From: Nicotiana tabacum
Taxonomy: Eukaryota; Streptophyta; Magnoliopsida; Solanales; Solanaceae
Length of the DNA: 64,000 nt
NCBI RefSeq assembly: GCF_000715075.1
Contig: NC_134101.1
Coordinates: 152,135,584-152,199,583, forward strand
Direction: 5' to 3'
The notes below the pieces were generated by a model. The model searched no databases, was not told the origin of the DNA, and saw only the letters and a program-made list of their open reading frames with translations. Numbering within the stretch: the first letter of the stretch is position 1; every line of letters starts with the position of its first letter. The translations under genes were made by a program, and so were the position numbers. Shown one piece after another: positions 1-11,037 of the stretch.

Positions 1-1340
1 TGACAGATGTGGGACTGGTTTTGGAAGAACCCATGCCTTGTGTTTCAGCTTTCTGGCCTTTTTCACATCGGTGATAGTGGGTATAAATCCCAAACCAAAT
101 GTTCCCCAGTTCTCGGGGAGAGATACTGGTTGTATAATTCCTTGCAAAGATGAGCCAAGACCTTTGCCGGGTATAAAACCATTTTTTAACATTTCATAGG
201 CTACCATGACTAATGCAGAGGTTATCTTTGGATTCGGAAGGTACTTCCCCTCTGGAATTTTCTCTACCGACACTGTATCGGACACTTGGTATACCCATGG
301 TCCCTGGTCATTTTCTATTCCCTCGACCGGTACAATGGCACTGCTGTGAGCATTTAAACTTTCTTCCCCATGCACAACTATTTCTTGTGATTCCATTCAA
401 ACTTGACCGCCTGGTGTAGTGTTGACGGGACTGCTTTAGCAGCATGGATCCATGGTCGACCCAACAATAAGTTATAAGAAACAGTTATGTCCAACACTTG
501 AAATTCCATTGTGAATTCAACCGGCCCTATTGTCAGTTCCAACACTATGTCGCCACATGAATCTCTGCTTCCACCGTCAAACCCCCATACGCAAATACTA
601 TTCTTCTGGATCCTCTCTTCTTTGATTTTCAATTTGCTTAAAGTGGAGAGAGGGTAGATGTTTGCACTTCATCCGTTGTCAACCAATACCCGGGTTACTA
701 CGGAGTTTTCACATTTCACGGTGAGGTAAAGAGCTCTGTTGTGCTTGGTACCTTCCACAGGCAATTCATCAGCAGAAAATGTAATTATGTTTGCTTCAAA
801 GATTCTGTTGGCTATTCTTCCCAAATGATTTACAGAGATTTTTTCAGGAACATGAGCCTCATTCAGGATTTTCATCAATGCCAGACGGTGCTCCTCTGAA
901 TGGATCAGTAATGACAACAATGAAATTTGAGCGGGCGTCTTCTTCAGTTGATCCACAATAGAATAGTCATGGAGTTTCATTTTTCTTAAAAACTCTTCCG
1001 CTTCTTCTTCCGTCACAGCTCTCTTTATTGGTGTTGGATTATTTTTAGTTTTTCTTAACTCTTCAGGAGTAAAACATCTTCCCGAACGAGTCAAGCCTTG
1101 CACCTCACACACTTCTTCCTTGACTTCTTTTCCTTTGTACATTACAGTCACCCGTTCATAGTTCCATGGAATGGCCTTGTTGTTGATCACTGGTAGCTGG
1201 GTTACAGGTGTGATAATAACCCGATCTACACGGGCTCCTTCCATGACTACAATGGGTTTACTGGCAACCCCTGGTACTATCACTTTCAACCTTTCTTGCT
1301 TTGTGGCAACCTTGCTCGAAGACCCCTTCTCGTCTACCAC
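1..1340 (-). pseudogene. pro: Retroviral-type aspartic protease with G-patch-like tail (Ogre pro, partial)
   Basis: The frame from 1340 to 669 ends in VLVDNG followed directly by TGA (668-666), then SAN in the same frame. This is the aspartic protease catalytic motif with a nonsense codon inside it. The second protease half (632-378) has the flap/core pattern ending LLLGRPWIH. A one-base shift near 390 moves to a third frame that stays open to position 1. That frame contains KNGFIPGKGLGSSLQG at about 200-140, a glycine pattern like a G-patch (known RNA-binding motif, also found C-terminal to some retroviral proteases). The upstream part (1340-800) is a charged linker of unknown role. The copy cannot make a working protease. 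The product would have processed Gag-Pol. Confidence 0.75.
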
Positions 1341-1385
1341 AGATGGTTCATCACCATTTCTGCTCTACTTAGGTACCGAATTCTC

Positions 1386-3239
1386 CTATGTTAACTGCTT
1401 ATCTAGCTTGGCTTCATGAGACTTGATCATCATGACAGTTTGTGACGGCTTCTTTGTCTCCCCATCAGCTTGTATGATTTCTATCATATTGGCCTCCTGA
1501 TGGGCTGGCATCAGATTTCTATTGATATTGGGAGCTTCGGGGTTTTGAACCTCGATTTTATTAGTATCAATCAGCTCTTGTATTGCATTTTTCAAATGCC
1601 AGCATTTCTCCGTATCATGGCCTGGTGTACCGGAGCAATACTCACAGCTAATGGTGTAGTCCAAATTCTTTGGAGGAGGATTGGGTAGCTTGGATTGTAT
1701 TGGTCTTAGCATGTCCAGCTGTCTCAGCCTGTGGAATAGACTAGTGTAAGACTCTCCCAATGGAGTGTAGGTTTTCTTTTTCTGTTCCCCTTCTCCCCTG
1801 AATGCTGGCCTAGGCCTGAAACCTAGTCCGGGATAGGCTCGTGGGTAAGTACTTGGTATGGCAGGAGCACGCCAATTAGCATGAACAGGTGGCTGATTGT
1901 ATGCTTGTGCATGGTTAATGAAAAAATGAGGCTCTGAAGGGTGATAGTAGTGTTGGGATGAATCGCGGTGGTAAGTTGATGGCGAGGTCGTTGTTGATTA
2001 TAGTAAGGCGGTGAACTTCTGGGTCCTGACCAAATTCCTGAATCAACTACCGCTGCTTCCTCCCTCTTCTTTCTTCCGATTCCTCTTTCCCCGCCTTGAA
2101 TAGCTTGAGTAGTCGCCTTAATTGCTGAATAGCTCATGATTTTATTTGTCTTGAGGCCTTCTTCCACCATACCTCCCATTTTTACTACTTCGTTGAATGA
2201 TTTACCTACTGCTGAAACCAAATGGGCATAGTAAGTTGGTTCCAAGGCTTGGAGGAAGTAGTCTACCATTTCACTCTCCTTCATAGGAGGATCCACTCTT
2301 GCTGCCTGTTCTCTCCACCGGAAGCCATACTCTCTGAAACTTTCATTGTGTTTCTTCTCAAATTTTGTCAAAGATAATCGATCTGGGATGATTTCCAGAT
2401 TATATTGGAAATGGTATGCGAATGCCTGTGCTAGGTCATCCTAGGTGTACCATCTCCCATGGTCTTGGCGTGTATACCACTCCAAAGCTGATCCACTTAA
2501 ACTTTGACTGAAGTAAGCCATCAATAATTCGTCCTTTCCCCCAGCTCCTCGCATCTTGCTACAGAAACCCCTTAAGTGGGCTACTGGGTCGCCATGCCCA
2601 TTGTATAGGTCAAATTTAGGCATCTTGAAGCCAACTGGTAATTGTACATTTGGGAACAAGCACAAATCCTTGTAAGCTACACTGACTTGCCCACCTAATC
2701 CTCGCATGTCTCTGAACGATTGTTCTAGACTTTTGACCTTCCTGAACATCTCTTCTTGCTCAGCATTTTTGGCTGGCTTGTCAATTTCGGTTGGGAGGTC
2801 AAAACGAGGAGTGGTTGAATGGATTTCGGAGGCTTTGAGGGTGGGCTCCGGGGGGTAATATTGGTTGTCCTGGGCCTGGAATGTAGGCTCACTAGGAGAT
2901 TTGTGGACTGTAGCTGTGGGAGGTACCATAAAGACAGGAGTTACAGGTGGAGGAAAGTATGGAACTGGTTTAGGAGGGGGAGACTGCGGTGTCTGAGAGG
3001 TGGTTCCTCGGTAGTGTTGGTAAATGGGGAAATTTGGGGATAATTCAGTGGTAATATTATCCTGAGTTTGGGTCATTGATGGAGCAGGGTTTAGTTAGGT
3101 AAGATGGGGGTAACTGCCCTGTAGACCAGGCCTGGTACATTTCAGCCATTTGTTGCTTGAGTTTAAACATATCTTCTTTCATTTTCCCGACATCCATCTC
3201 CTCTAGCTCAATACCTGTGTCAACATCTGGGATAGACAT
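1386..3239 (-). pseudogene. gag: Ogre-type gag, broken
   Basis: Pieces in order are 3239-3057, 3076-2441, 2371-1823 and 1760-1386. The second begins with a proline-rich stretch and contains the capsid-like pattern FKMPKFDLYNGHGDPVAHL, then SQSLSGSALEWY. The third continues with FREYGFRWREQAARVDPP and the helix-rich capsid C-terminal half. The fourth has a zinc-knuckle-like CEYCSGTPGHDTEKC (spacing 2-5-4, one residue off the canonical 2-4-4). The lesions I see are a frame change near 3070, a TAG after GRWYT near 2440, a frame change near 1950-1800 and a TAA at 1385-1383. Gag would package element RNA; this copy cannot be full length. Confidence 0.8.
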
Positions 3240-3751
3240 ACTTTCGGGTATTGGTCCATTTGATCTCGTGTGATAATGATAATATGCCAGTATACTCTTT
3301 AGAGAAACTAACTGGAAATTCTGGAAATGAACAAACTTGTTAGTTTTGAGAGTTTAACACATATATAATTACACGTTGAGATGCAATGCTCCTAGAAAAG
3401 TAACCCCTTTCTATTATGCATTTGCTCGGCTGCTTGTGTCGTCCAAGCTTTCTTGAAATTTTTATTGTTACTCACTTTTATTTTATTTTTTATATATCTT
3501 TTATTGTGGTGGTCGAATCTTATAAAGATTGCCTACGTATCATGCCCCCGCATGAATCAGACCTTGCGTAGTTCGGACATGAGGCAAACACTTTTATTCA
3601 TTATACAAAGATGAACAGACATTACGTTTGAAAACTTTATAATAAAATGGTTTAAAATACGCATAATTAAATCAAAATAAAAGATACAACTCTTAACATC
3701 TCACAACATGCCCCACTTTCCACTTTTGTTGTCAATCATTAGATTATCTGC
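3240..3751 (-). other. Spacer between Ogre ORF1 and gag
   Basis: No reading frame of interest is present. On the minus strand it is AT-rich, and pyrimidine-plus-CAG sequences lie about 75-90 bases before the gag start (near 3313-3325). They could be splice acceptors for a gag message, but I see no proof. Confidence 0.4.
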
Positions 3752-5824
3752 TTAATGTGGGGCTTGACCTGGATGACCTCCCAGCGTACGATACATCCTT
3801 TCCAACTCCATTGCTAGATGACGGGCAAAAGTGGGTGCATGCTCTGTAAACCTTTCATAATCCATTCCTTGGCAGTTTACATAACTTTGAGAGGTGTAGA
3901 CTGCCAGGTCGTGAATTTGTGCCATGAAATCTTGGAGACGTTGGCCTTGATTCTGTAATTGCTGCTGGCGAGTGGTGGCTATATCTCTGACACGGTCTTC
4001 ACGATCTAGAGCTGACTCTAATAGAGCTCGGAGTTTGGCCTGCTCTAATCTTGCCTGCGCTCTTTCTCTGTCGATGTCCACTTGTTGATGCTCTCTGTTG
4101 TATCTTCTTGCCTCTTCTAGCTGTGCACGAAGTTGGTCTTCTGATCGTATCCAATGGTCTTTTTCCTTCTTGAATTGTGCCCTGTCTTCTTCGGATTGCC
4201 TTACTTGGCGTTTCTTATTAGATCTGGCTTCTTCGTTTAATTGTTGGATTCTTTCTTTTGCTTTTCTCAACGCCCTTTCATTTGTAGCAAGAATGGAATC
4301 ATAATCTTGCATTTTTTCAAAAAGATTGGCGATGGTTTTTTGATCCTTCCAACTCCTCATTGGTATTTCAAAAGCCCTTTTCATTTTTTGAAATCGAGCA
4401 TGAAGATTTTCATTCTCACAAGCTAGACTCTTCTTGTTGCCTTCGGCTTCTTGTGCTTGCAAATCTTTCTCCAGACTGAGGCTCCTCAGATTTTCCTTTA
4501 GGGCATGGATAGTTGCTTTGTACCCTTTTTCCTTTTCTCCCCAGATCAACCGCTCTTGGATTTTATCATTAAAGCTTTGAATGTGGGGTCTTTTTGTTGG
4601 CCTTTTTAGCTCAGGTTCTGGTACATCATCCACGCGAGACCGTTTCTCAAACCACCTTGCATATCCAGGATTTATCTCACCCTTTGTAGTATCTGGGACT
4701 TGAGTATCACTTTTCAAGTATCGACATCCATTCCACATCTGCTGAATTAGAACCTCGGGAATAGTGGCTTCTGGGTGTAATTCGATTACTTGCATACTCA
4801 AATCTTCATCATCAGGAACTACTTGGTATCTCCCTAGTTGTCTTAGGACTCTTAGGGGTGCATATGGCTGGATTCTTCTTAATCCCAATAGTAGCAAATA
4901 ATTATTTGAGGTTGACATGTGTATCACTTCCCTCATCGGGAGCCATCCCAAAGTCCACTCAATTTGATTTGCCGTTAAAGCCCTTAGATGAGATACCCAT
5001 GCTTCTATCCCTTCTGGAAACTCATAATCTTTTATTCTTTCCTCATAACTTTCGATGCAATTATCATTGTTGGGCCCATACTGTATGATCTTGGGCTGTT
5101 GTTGGAGATGTTCAATCACCCACATTTGCAACAAAATTTTGCATCCTTCGAAGACTTTCGCTCCTGATTTACATAAAGTTAACGCCCGATAAATGTCTGA
5201 GAGAATGATGGGGACAAGGGTGTGATTTTCCTTGGTGGTGAGGATTTGCACAACTTTTGCGGTGCGAATATCAATTGTTCGCTCTTTGTTTGGGAAAATC
5301 ATGATTCCTAGAAAAGCCACCATGAAGGCAAAGCGACGGTGAATCTGCCAAGTGTCTTTGTTTTGCTTGTTAGTAAGGCCTTTCTCATGAATTTCGAATC
5401 CATCTGACTTTCCGAACCTTGAATATAAGAAGTTGAACGAACAACATCCGTTGATGACATTCCTTTTCCTGGTTTGATTACTGATGTTCAGAAGACCGAA
5501 GAATCGATGTACCGAGGGAGCCTTTGTGAATATCAGGCTCTGATTTCTTAGACTTTCGTCAAAACTAGCATATCCAGCTATCTCCTCTAATGTAGGAGTA
5601 AGCTCGAAATTAGAGAAACGAAAGACATTGTGAACAGGGTCCCAAAAAGTTACTAACGCCGCAATCAGATCATCACGGGGTTTAACTTTCATAATATCCG
5701 TGAGATTTCCCAAATGCTTGACGACCCATTTTTGACCATCTTCGCCTAATTCATACCACCACATTTGAAGCTGAAATAGAAACTCGTCTGTATTCGTGGA
5801 TGGGGGGTTTTGTGTGGTGCTCAT
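3752..5824 (-). CDS. Ogre ORF1: plant-mobile-domain-like N-terminus plus long coiled coil
   Basis: This is an uninterrupted frame of about 690 codons, taken from the ATG at 5824 (MSTTQNPPSTNTDEF...). The frame is open 18 codons further up, but that stretch is hydrophobic and leader-like. Residues about 70-85 (FRFSNFELTPTLEEIAGYA) resemble the signature of the plant mobile domain (PMD) of MAIN/MAIL-type and transposon proteins; this is a motif-level match only. The first 330 or so residues look globular, followed by a basic patch (ELKRPTKRPH). Residues about 415-650 are rich in E, K, R and Q in heptad style, a long coiled coil. Ogre elements are known to carry an ORF1 of unknown function here, in sense, before gag. 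It is open although gag and pro next to it are broken. The function is unknown; DNA or chromatin binding with self-assembly would fit. Confidence 0.75.
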   Translation of the reverse strand: MSTTQNPPSTNTDEFLFQLQMWWYELGEDGQKWVVKHLGNLTDIMKVKPRDDLIAALVTFWDPVHNVFRFSNFELTPTLEEIAGYASFDESLRNQSLIFTKAPSVHRFFGLLNISNQTRKRNVINGCCSFNFLYSRFGKSDGFEIHEKGLTNKQNKDTWQIHRRFAFMVAFLGIMIFPNKERTIDIRTAKVVQILTTKENHTLVPIILSDIYRALTLCKSGAKVFEGCKILLQMWVIEHLQQQPKIIQYGPNNDNCIESYEERIKDYEFPEGIEAWVSHLRALTANQIEWTLGWLPMREVIHMSTSNNYLLLLGLRRIQPYAPLRVLRQLGRYQVVPDDEDLSMQVIELHPEATIPEVLIQQMWNGCRYLKSDTQVPDTTKGEINPGYARWFEKRSRVDDVPEPELKRPTKRPHIQSFNDKIQERLIWGEKEKGYKATIHALKENLRSLSLEKDLQAQEAEGNKKSLACENENLHARFQKMKRAFEIPMRSWKDQKTIANLFEKMQDYDSILATNERALRKAKERIQQLNEEARSNKKRQVRQSEEDRAQFKKEKDHWIRSEDQLRAQLEEARRYNREHQQVDIDRERAQARLEQAKLRALLESALDREDRVRDIATTRQQQLQNQGQRLQDFMAQIHDLAVYTSQSYVNCQGMDYERFTEHAPTFARHLAMELERMYRTLGGHPGQAPH

Positions 5825-6587
5825 TTTGTATCTGAAATTTAATTTAATAAAGTCAAGACTCATTTTGAAAATATACACTAAAAAATCTTTTTCAAATTTT
5901 TTTTTATTTATTAAACACCTTTATTTCAAGATTTAAAACTATTTTTGGGAATTTTTTTAAAAACAACCCATTTTATTCCTCGGTTCTCACAATGATTTCA
6001 ATTAAGCTGGTCAACAAGCATGTTCGAGGCAAATGGATGCACAGGTAGCAAGTAGGATGCATCAGGATGGTCTTTTTATTTCGGGTTCACCGGTCCTAGA
6101 CAGACCCAACCCCTGTGTTGAGTCTCCAAGGTCAGATGTGCATGATGCAAATAGACGTTCCTACTAGGGATCCGGTACATGGCTGAGTTATTCTAGGTAA
6201 AAACCTGAGGCGTATTGTTCTAAACCTGGCTTACCCAAACGGACAGTTTGAGCCGAAGTGGGGGCAACATACCAGGAGCACGAAAGTCTACCCGGCCTAG
6301 TTACTTGTCCCAACTCTGTCTTATTTGGTATGACTTTAACAGAAAGGTGGGCCACGCGCACGTGTACACCATAAATTCAGAAGACTCAGAAAGAAGGGGG
6401 TTTCATAGCAGTTGTATATATTCACAATTCAAATAATATTAAAGCGGTAAAAAAAACAACATTTAGCATATTAAGCATATAAACAGTTGAAAATCATATA
6501 GTAAATAAAGCCAATTATCGCAGTTATTTTAAGCTCGAATTCTTTAAACCCTGAACCAGTGGTTCTGGGTTACAGTTTACACTTTTG
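5825..6587 (-). other. Ogre untranslated leader between PBS and ORF1
   Basis: This non-coding stretch lies between the primer binding site and ORF1. The outer part (5880-5960 and 6440-6540) is AT-rich. The middle (6000-6400) has mixed composition without an open frame. Packaging or dimerisation signals would be expected here, but none can be named from sequence alone. Confidence 0.5.
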
Positions 6588-6605
6588 TCCCCAGCAGAGT
6601 CGCCA
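6588..6605 (-). other. Primer binding site of the Ogre element
   Basis: The minus strand reads TGGCGACTCTGCTGGGGA, four bases inside the LTR end at 6610. It begins with TGG, as expected for pairing with a tRNA CCA tail. Ogre-type elements are reported to use a tRNA-Arg primer; I could not check the tRNA match here. Confidence 0.75.
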
Positions 6606-8703
6606 GAGCTGTCGCACCTCCTTTTTCCGCACCCGCGGGGGTGCGTGGGGAGTTTTCTCCAATTGAAGTACAGTCGAAACGGGATCTATTTATTTGTTTC
6701 AGAGTCGCCACCTGGGAATTTTAGGGCGTCCCAAGTCACCAGTTTTAATCCCTGAATCGAGGAGAATATGACTCTGTTTGTTATTCTGCGAACCAGAAAT
6801 ACTGAGTAAGGAATTCTGTTAATCCGGAAGAAGGTGTTAGGCATTTCCGAATTCCGTGGTTCTAGCACGGTCGCTTAACTGTTTTTATTCTTGGCTTATC
6901 TTGATTTTACATTTTTATTGCAGGATTTTGTTACCGCTTCTGTTTATTGCTCACAATTATATAAACGAATTACGCGTACGTATATTCGTATTATATACCT
7001 TTTATGATTACAGAGGATTGTGCCACGCATACGTGTACACAATAAAATTGACCAAATTATAGTTTTTTTTATTAAAAAAAATCTTATGTTCAAAATTTAA
7101 ATTCGAATTTCTTTTAGAAATATAATCAGGTTACGCGAACGCATCCCTAATTACGCCAAATATTCTTAATGGTAGTATAGATTTTTCGCAAATTATTTAT
7201 TATATCTATACAATTTATGTAAAAAATCATGAGAAATCTCCATTTAAGGTACCCTTAAATTCTTAAAAAAAATTCACAATTTATTAAATGTTTATTGCGA
7301 ATTATAGTTTTTCGCGTATGAATTATATTCCTCCAAGCTATTCCAATCCAAAGAAAGGAATAAACATATGATTAACACTATTTTAGTAAATACAACATAT
7401 GTATACTCAAAAGGTGAATAGCGTATGAAACTTAAAAAAAAATCAATTCTTGAAAGGAAATGATATTTTCGAAGAATTCTCGTTATTTTATTTGCAACGA
7501 ATGTTATTTTTTACAATCTTAAACTTGTTACACATTATAAATCTAATCTCTTTCCACATTGATTGTTCCTAATCTAATGGGCCTAATTATTTTGTTAATT
7601 CTGCTTATGATTGAACATAAGATATATACATATAATCAAACCGATTTGATTCTCAATTTATGTGAACCATTGCTAAACACTAACTTTCGCATTGTAAAAT
7701 TCCTAGGCCATTTGTTATTAAGAAAGAGAATAAATCTACCTATTGACTTAATAAAATGATATTGCATACAACATTATTCGCCATATTTTTGACATTGTGA
7801 ACATAGCGGATTTTACTAATGCAACTTTCGACTATTGATTATAATCATAATCATTATTACGCCATATATGGACAAAATGCAACCAACATCATCTAGCCTT
7901 AATCCACAACCAAATACTCAAAATATGCTAACAATGCATTTTCTTGACATTTCCATACTACTCTGTACCTGACTAACAATGTCATAAGACTTAATTAATG
8001 GCCAACTTTATGCCATGTTTCCTATCTTGACAATTCAATAATAACTATACTTTAATGAAATTCTGGAATAGATAATACTATTACAACACTTATATGAGTT
8101 TCAAACGAGAATGATCAACTGCTAATTATCATGTCAAGCATACTACTATATTAACCAACATGAAACAAGACTGAAATTTAAAATAATGAACTTAGACAAA
8201 TAAAAAATAGAACTGCAATTCAAACTTCATTGATTTGTCATGCTGAATCTCTTCCCAACATAGAATTTAAAAGATATGTACCTGGAAATGAAGGTAGAAG
8301 GAGTAAATTTCAGCAGTTGCAGCAGTAACAAAATCAGCAGAATAGCAGTATTTCCACAGATTTGAGCAATAATAAGACCCGAGGAACCCAGATGCACAGT
8401 AACAGTATTTTTTAAGAAACTTCAGATTTTAACTGAACAATGGGATCAAATAAAACCGGACAGATTCAATGAAAGAATAATATTTCTGATTTGAGACTTA
8501 GAACAAAGCAGACTGAAAAAGCTTTCAATTTCAAAACACAGAATCAGCTTCAATACTAGTTTCCGATGTAGAATTCTATTTTACTGTTTCTGTTTTCCTT
8601 TCTTAACTTCTATCCAGATTTCTCTCTCTATGTATATGTATTTCTGTGTGTATTCCCTAATGCCTTAAAAATCAGATCTCCTTTCTCTTCAAATCAGTCC
8701 CTG

Positions 8704-8711
8704 TATTTATA
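8704..8711 (-). promoter_or_regulatory. TATAAATA box within the Ogre LTR (secondary)
   Basis: The minus strand reads CTGTATAAATACAGG, a good plant TATA box embedded in a small hairpin (CCTGTA...TACAGG). Downstream is purine-rich leader-like sequence. It is the weaker of two promoter candidates in this LTR. Confidence 0.3.
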
Positions 8712-9691
8712 CAGGTCTGCCCCCCTCTCTTGAGTGTTGCCTGGATCCCTTCTTTCTTTTTAAAATCAGAAAATCATATCCAAAATCTGCTTTTAAAAAC
8801 TTTAAATCCCATTAAGTGACCCTTTTCCTGATTTCCAGCATTCCATTACCTTTTGTTTCCCATTATCCCATTAATTTAAAAGCCATTAACATTCCACTTT
8901 CAGCCCACTATTATTATCATATTACGCTCAATGTTTTATCCCAAAATACCCAGAAACCTTACTGTAATTACTGTTATTACTGCCTTTAAACTAAAATTCA
9001 GAATCTGATACAAAACAGAATTTAAAATCTGTCCAGGCTTAATTATCCTTCTGATTTAAACAGTTAGAACCAATCCTAATCAACTTCCTAACACAGTTGT
9101 ATCTACCCAACCCCTGTAAACTTGAATTCAAACCCAACATCACAACAACATTATACAGAATTCAACATAACAAGTTAAACTGAACTTTAACATTGAACTA
9201 AGATCAAACAAACACAGGAGCATTGTCAATATACTGACAATGCCCTGAAACCAACTGGTTCAGAAATCAACATACACGCAGCATTCATTTGACGGACTCA
9301 TTGAAATATAATCAAGGATGATTTAACTGACGAGTATTAATCAAACTGATTATCTATAACAATTGTCCACAAACAATAGGTAAACAGATTGTTTCAACTA
9401 GCATTATCACAAACGGGAATTCATAATGTAACTAATCGACGAACTTAATCGAGTCGATTACACACATTGTAAACAATCACAACCAACAGAAACAATTCAC
9501 ACTTTGATCAAGTAAGCGGGTATGAGACAGAATAACAGAATTAATCAAACAAAAATATGAAAAATTAACAGGTTATTGAAACAAATAACTATACATGTAG
9601 GAAACAAAAAGAAATAGGAAAAATACCTCTGAATCTTTAAACTTCATACGGACTCGAACTCAACTTGGATTCGGACTTTTGAAATCAAACA

Positions 9692-9737
9692 GACCTTAGT
9701 CGAAGTATTTTCAACTGAAAATACTTCGACTAAGGTC
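9692..9737 (-). repeat. 46-bp near-perfect palindrome in Ogre LTR
   Basis: Left arm 9692-9713 (starts GACCTTAGTC) and right arm 9716-9737 (ends GACTAAGGTC) are perfect 22-bp reverse complements, separated by only two bases (AC, 9714-9715). It could form a cruciform in DNA or a hairpin in the LTR transcript. Confidence 0.9.
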
Positions 9738-9931
9738 GATTAAACCTCAATCCCTCGTTTGAATTGAAAAAATTCCAAGATTGGAAATTTTTTTAGGGTT
9801 TCAGATTTTGGATCTTAAATCCGAACACTCCTGGGCAGATTCGAAGGGAACCAAAGATGACACAAGGGTGAGGGAAGCCTAGGGGTCATTTGGTGTCAAT
9901 TTGGAAGCAATCTGAGTAGGGTTAGGTTTCA

Positions 9932-9957
9932 CTCGAATCTTCAAATGAAGATTCGAG
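9932..9957 (-). repeat. 26-bp palindrome, copy 1
   Basis: CTCGAATCTTCA and TGAAGATTCGAG are perfect 12-bp arms around AA. The same palindrome recurs at 10064-10089. Confidence 0.9.
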
Positions 9958-10063
9958 CAGTTCCATAAAGATTCGAACCATGCTACTAACAGATCCGTGA
10001 TGAGGATGGATAGGGGATGCTATGGTGTTAATTAGGGGCTGTTTGGTTTAAATCTGAGTTTGT

Positions 10064-10089
10064 CTCGAATCTTCAAATGAAGATTCGAG
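10064..10089 (-). repeat. 26-bp palindrome, copy 2
   Basis: This is identical to the palindrome at 9932-9957, 132 bp away, in similar sequence (followed in both by a GATTCGA repeat about 20-35 bp on). A local duplication is likely. Confidence 0.9.
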
Positions 10090-10305
10090 AACCTTCAGGA
10101 GGATTCGAGCCAAGTGGCTAACATATTTTGATAGAGGATGTTCAGGGGGTTCTGGGGTATTAAGGTGGTGACCGGCGGCGTTGTTGCCGCCGGGTTTCAG
10201 GCGGTGGGGAATGAGGGCGGCTAGGGTTAGAGGTTTGGTTCGAGGAAGATGGTGAATAGTAAGGAAGGGGGGTGCTTAGTTAGGGGGCCGGGGTAGGGGT
10301 TTGGA

Positions 10306-10313
10306 CTTATATA
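10306..10313 (-). promoter_or_regulatory. TATATAAG box, probable main promoter of the Ogre LTR
   Basis: On the minus strand CCTATATAAGTCC is followed by a C/A-rich leader (CCAAACCCC...), as at plant transcription starts. It lies about 725 bp into the LTR. The 32-bp palindrome 10374-10405 sits about 61 bp upstream, where an activator site would be expected. Confidence 0.55.
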
Positions 10314-10373
10314 GGGACGGGGTGGATTGATGCTGACCGTTAGATCAGGCAGAATGAATGGCCAGGATTCGTT

Positions 10374-10405
10374 CATTAAACCAAACGATGTCGTTTGGTT
10401 TAATG
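10374..10405 (-). repeat. 32-bp palindrome upstream of the LTR TATA box
   Basis: CATTAAACCAAACGA and TCGTTTGGTTTAATG are perfect 15-bp arms around TG. Its place just upstream of the TATA box suggests a binding site for a dimeric factor; that role is inferred. Confidence 0.9.
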
Positions 10406-11037
10406 CCAGGGTCGGGCTGAGTCGGGGAAATGGGTCGGGTAAAAGTTATGGGTAAGGGATGTGGGATCTCAGCCGTTGGTTGGGTTTGATCCAACGGCCC
10501 TTGATGAAGGACGACCAAATGTTGTCGTTTTGGTTCGTTTGAATTGGACCGGACATGGGAGTGTTGGGATTGGGCTGTGGAGGGTTAAAATTTTTGTTTG
10601 GGCTTGGATTTCAGTCCAGGCCAGATTTTTTAATGTTCAGAATACATTTCAATTTCCTAATTTAAATTTTCCAATTTAATTATTAAAATCCTAATTAAAA
10701 TTATAAAAACAAGAATTAACTTTACAAGACATTTAATCAACCTTTAACAATTATTAACACATAGACAAAATATTAATCACATAGTGAAACATGCATATTT
10801 TTTGTGATTTTATTTTAATTAACTCAATTATTAAATGCATAATTAAATCCTAGATATGCATGAAACATGTATTTTTATTTTAATTTTGTTTAATTATAAC
10901 AAAGCAAACATTTACGGACAAAACACAAACAATTAATAAACGCAAAACAATTTCTAAAATTGCACACTAAAAGAAATTAATTTTATTTTTGATTTATTTT
11001 GGAGTAGTTTTCGTGAGGCAAAAATCACGTGCTCACA

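Larger units (their letters stand above)
1..11037 (-). mobile_element. Ogre-type (Tat lineage, Ty3/gypsy) element, 5' portion
   Basis: Read on the minus strand, the order is LTR (11037-6610), primer binding site (6605-6588), leader, a long ORF1 (5824-3752), gag (3239-1386), then protease and a G-patch-like segment that is still open at the left edge. A large non-gag ORF between the leader and gag, with an LTR over 4 kb, is the known layout of Ogre-like Tat elements. Reverse transcriptase, integrase and the 3' LTR would lie left of the window. gag and protease carry several stops and shifts, so this copy is not autonomous, yet ORF1 is open. The outer end of the LTR touches a polypurine tract rather than plain host DNA (see findings). 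Confidence 0.8.
6610..11037 (-). repeat. 4.4 kb Ogre-type LTR, flanked by a PPT and a PBS
   Basis: On the minus strand it starts TGTGAGCACGTGATTTTTGC at 11037 and ends GGTGCGACA at 6610, giving TG...CA termini and a length of 4428 bp, in the range known for Ogre LTRs. Immediately before the start lies the purine run AAAGAGGGGCAGC; just after the end lies the primer binding site. The first 1.4 kb holds four palindromes and a TATA box (10306-10313). The remaining 3.7 kb is AT-rich and non-coding, with only short chance frames. No second copy is in the window, so both ends rest on these signals and not on an alignment. Confidence 0.75.
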
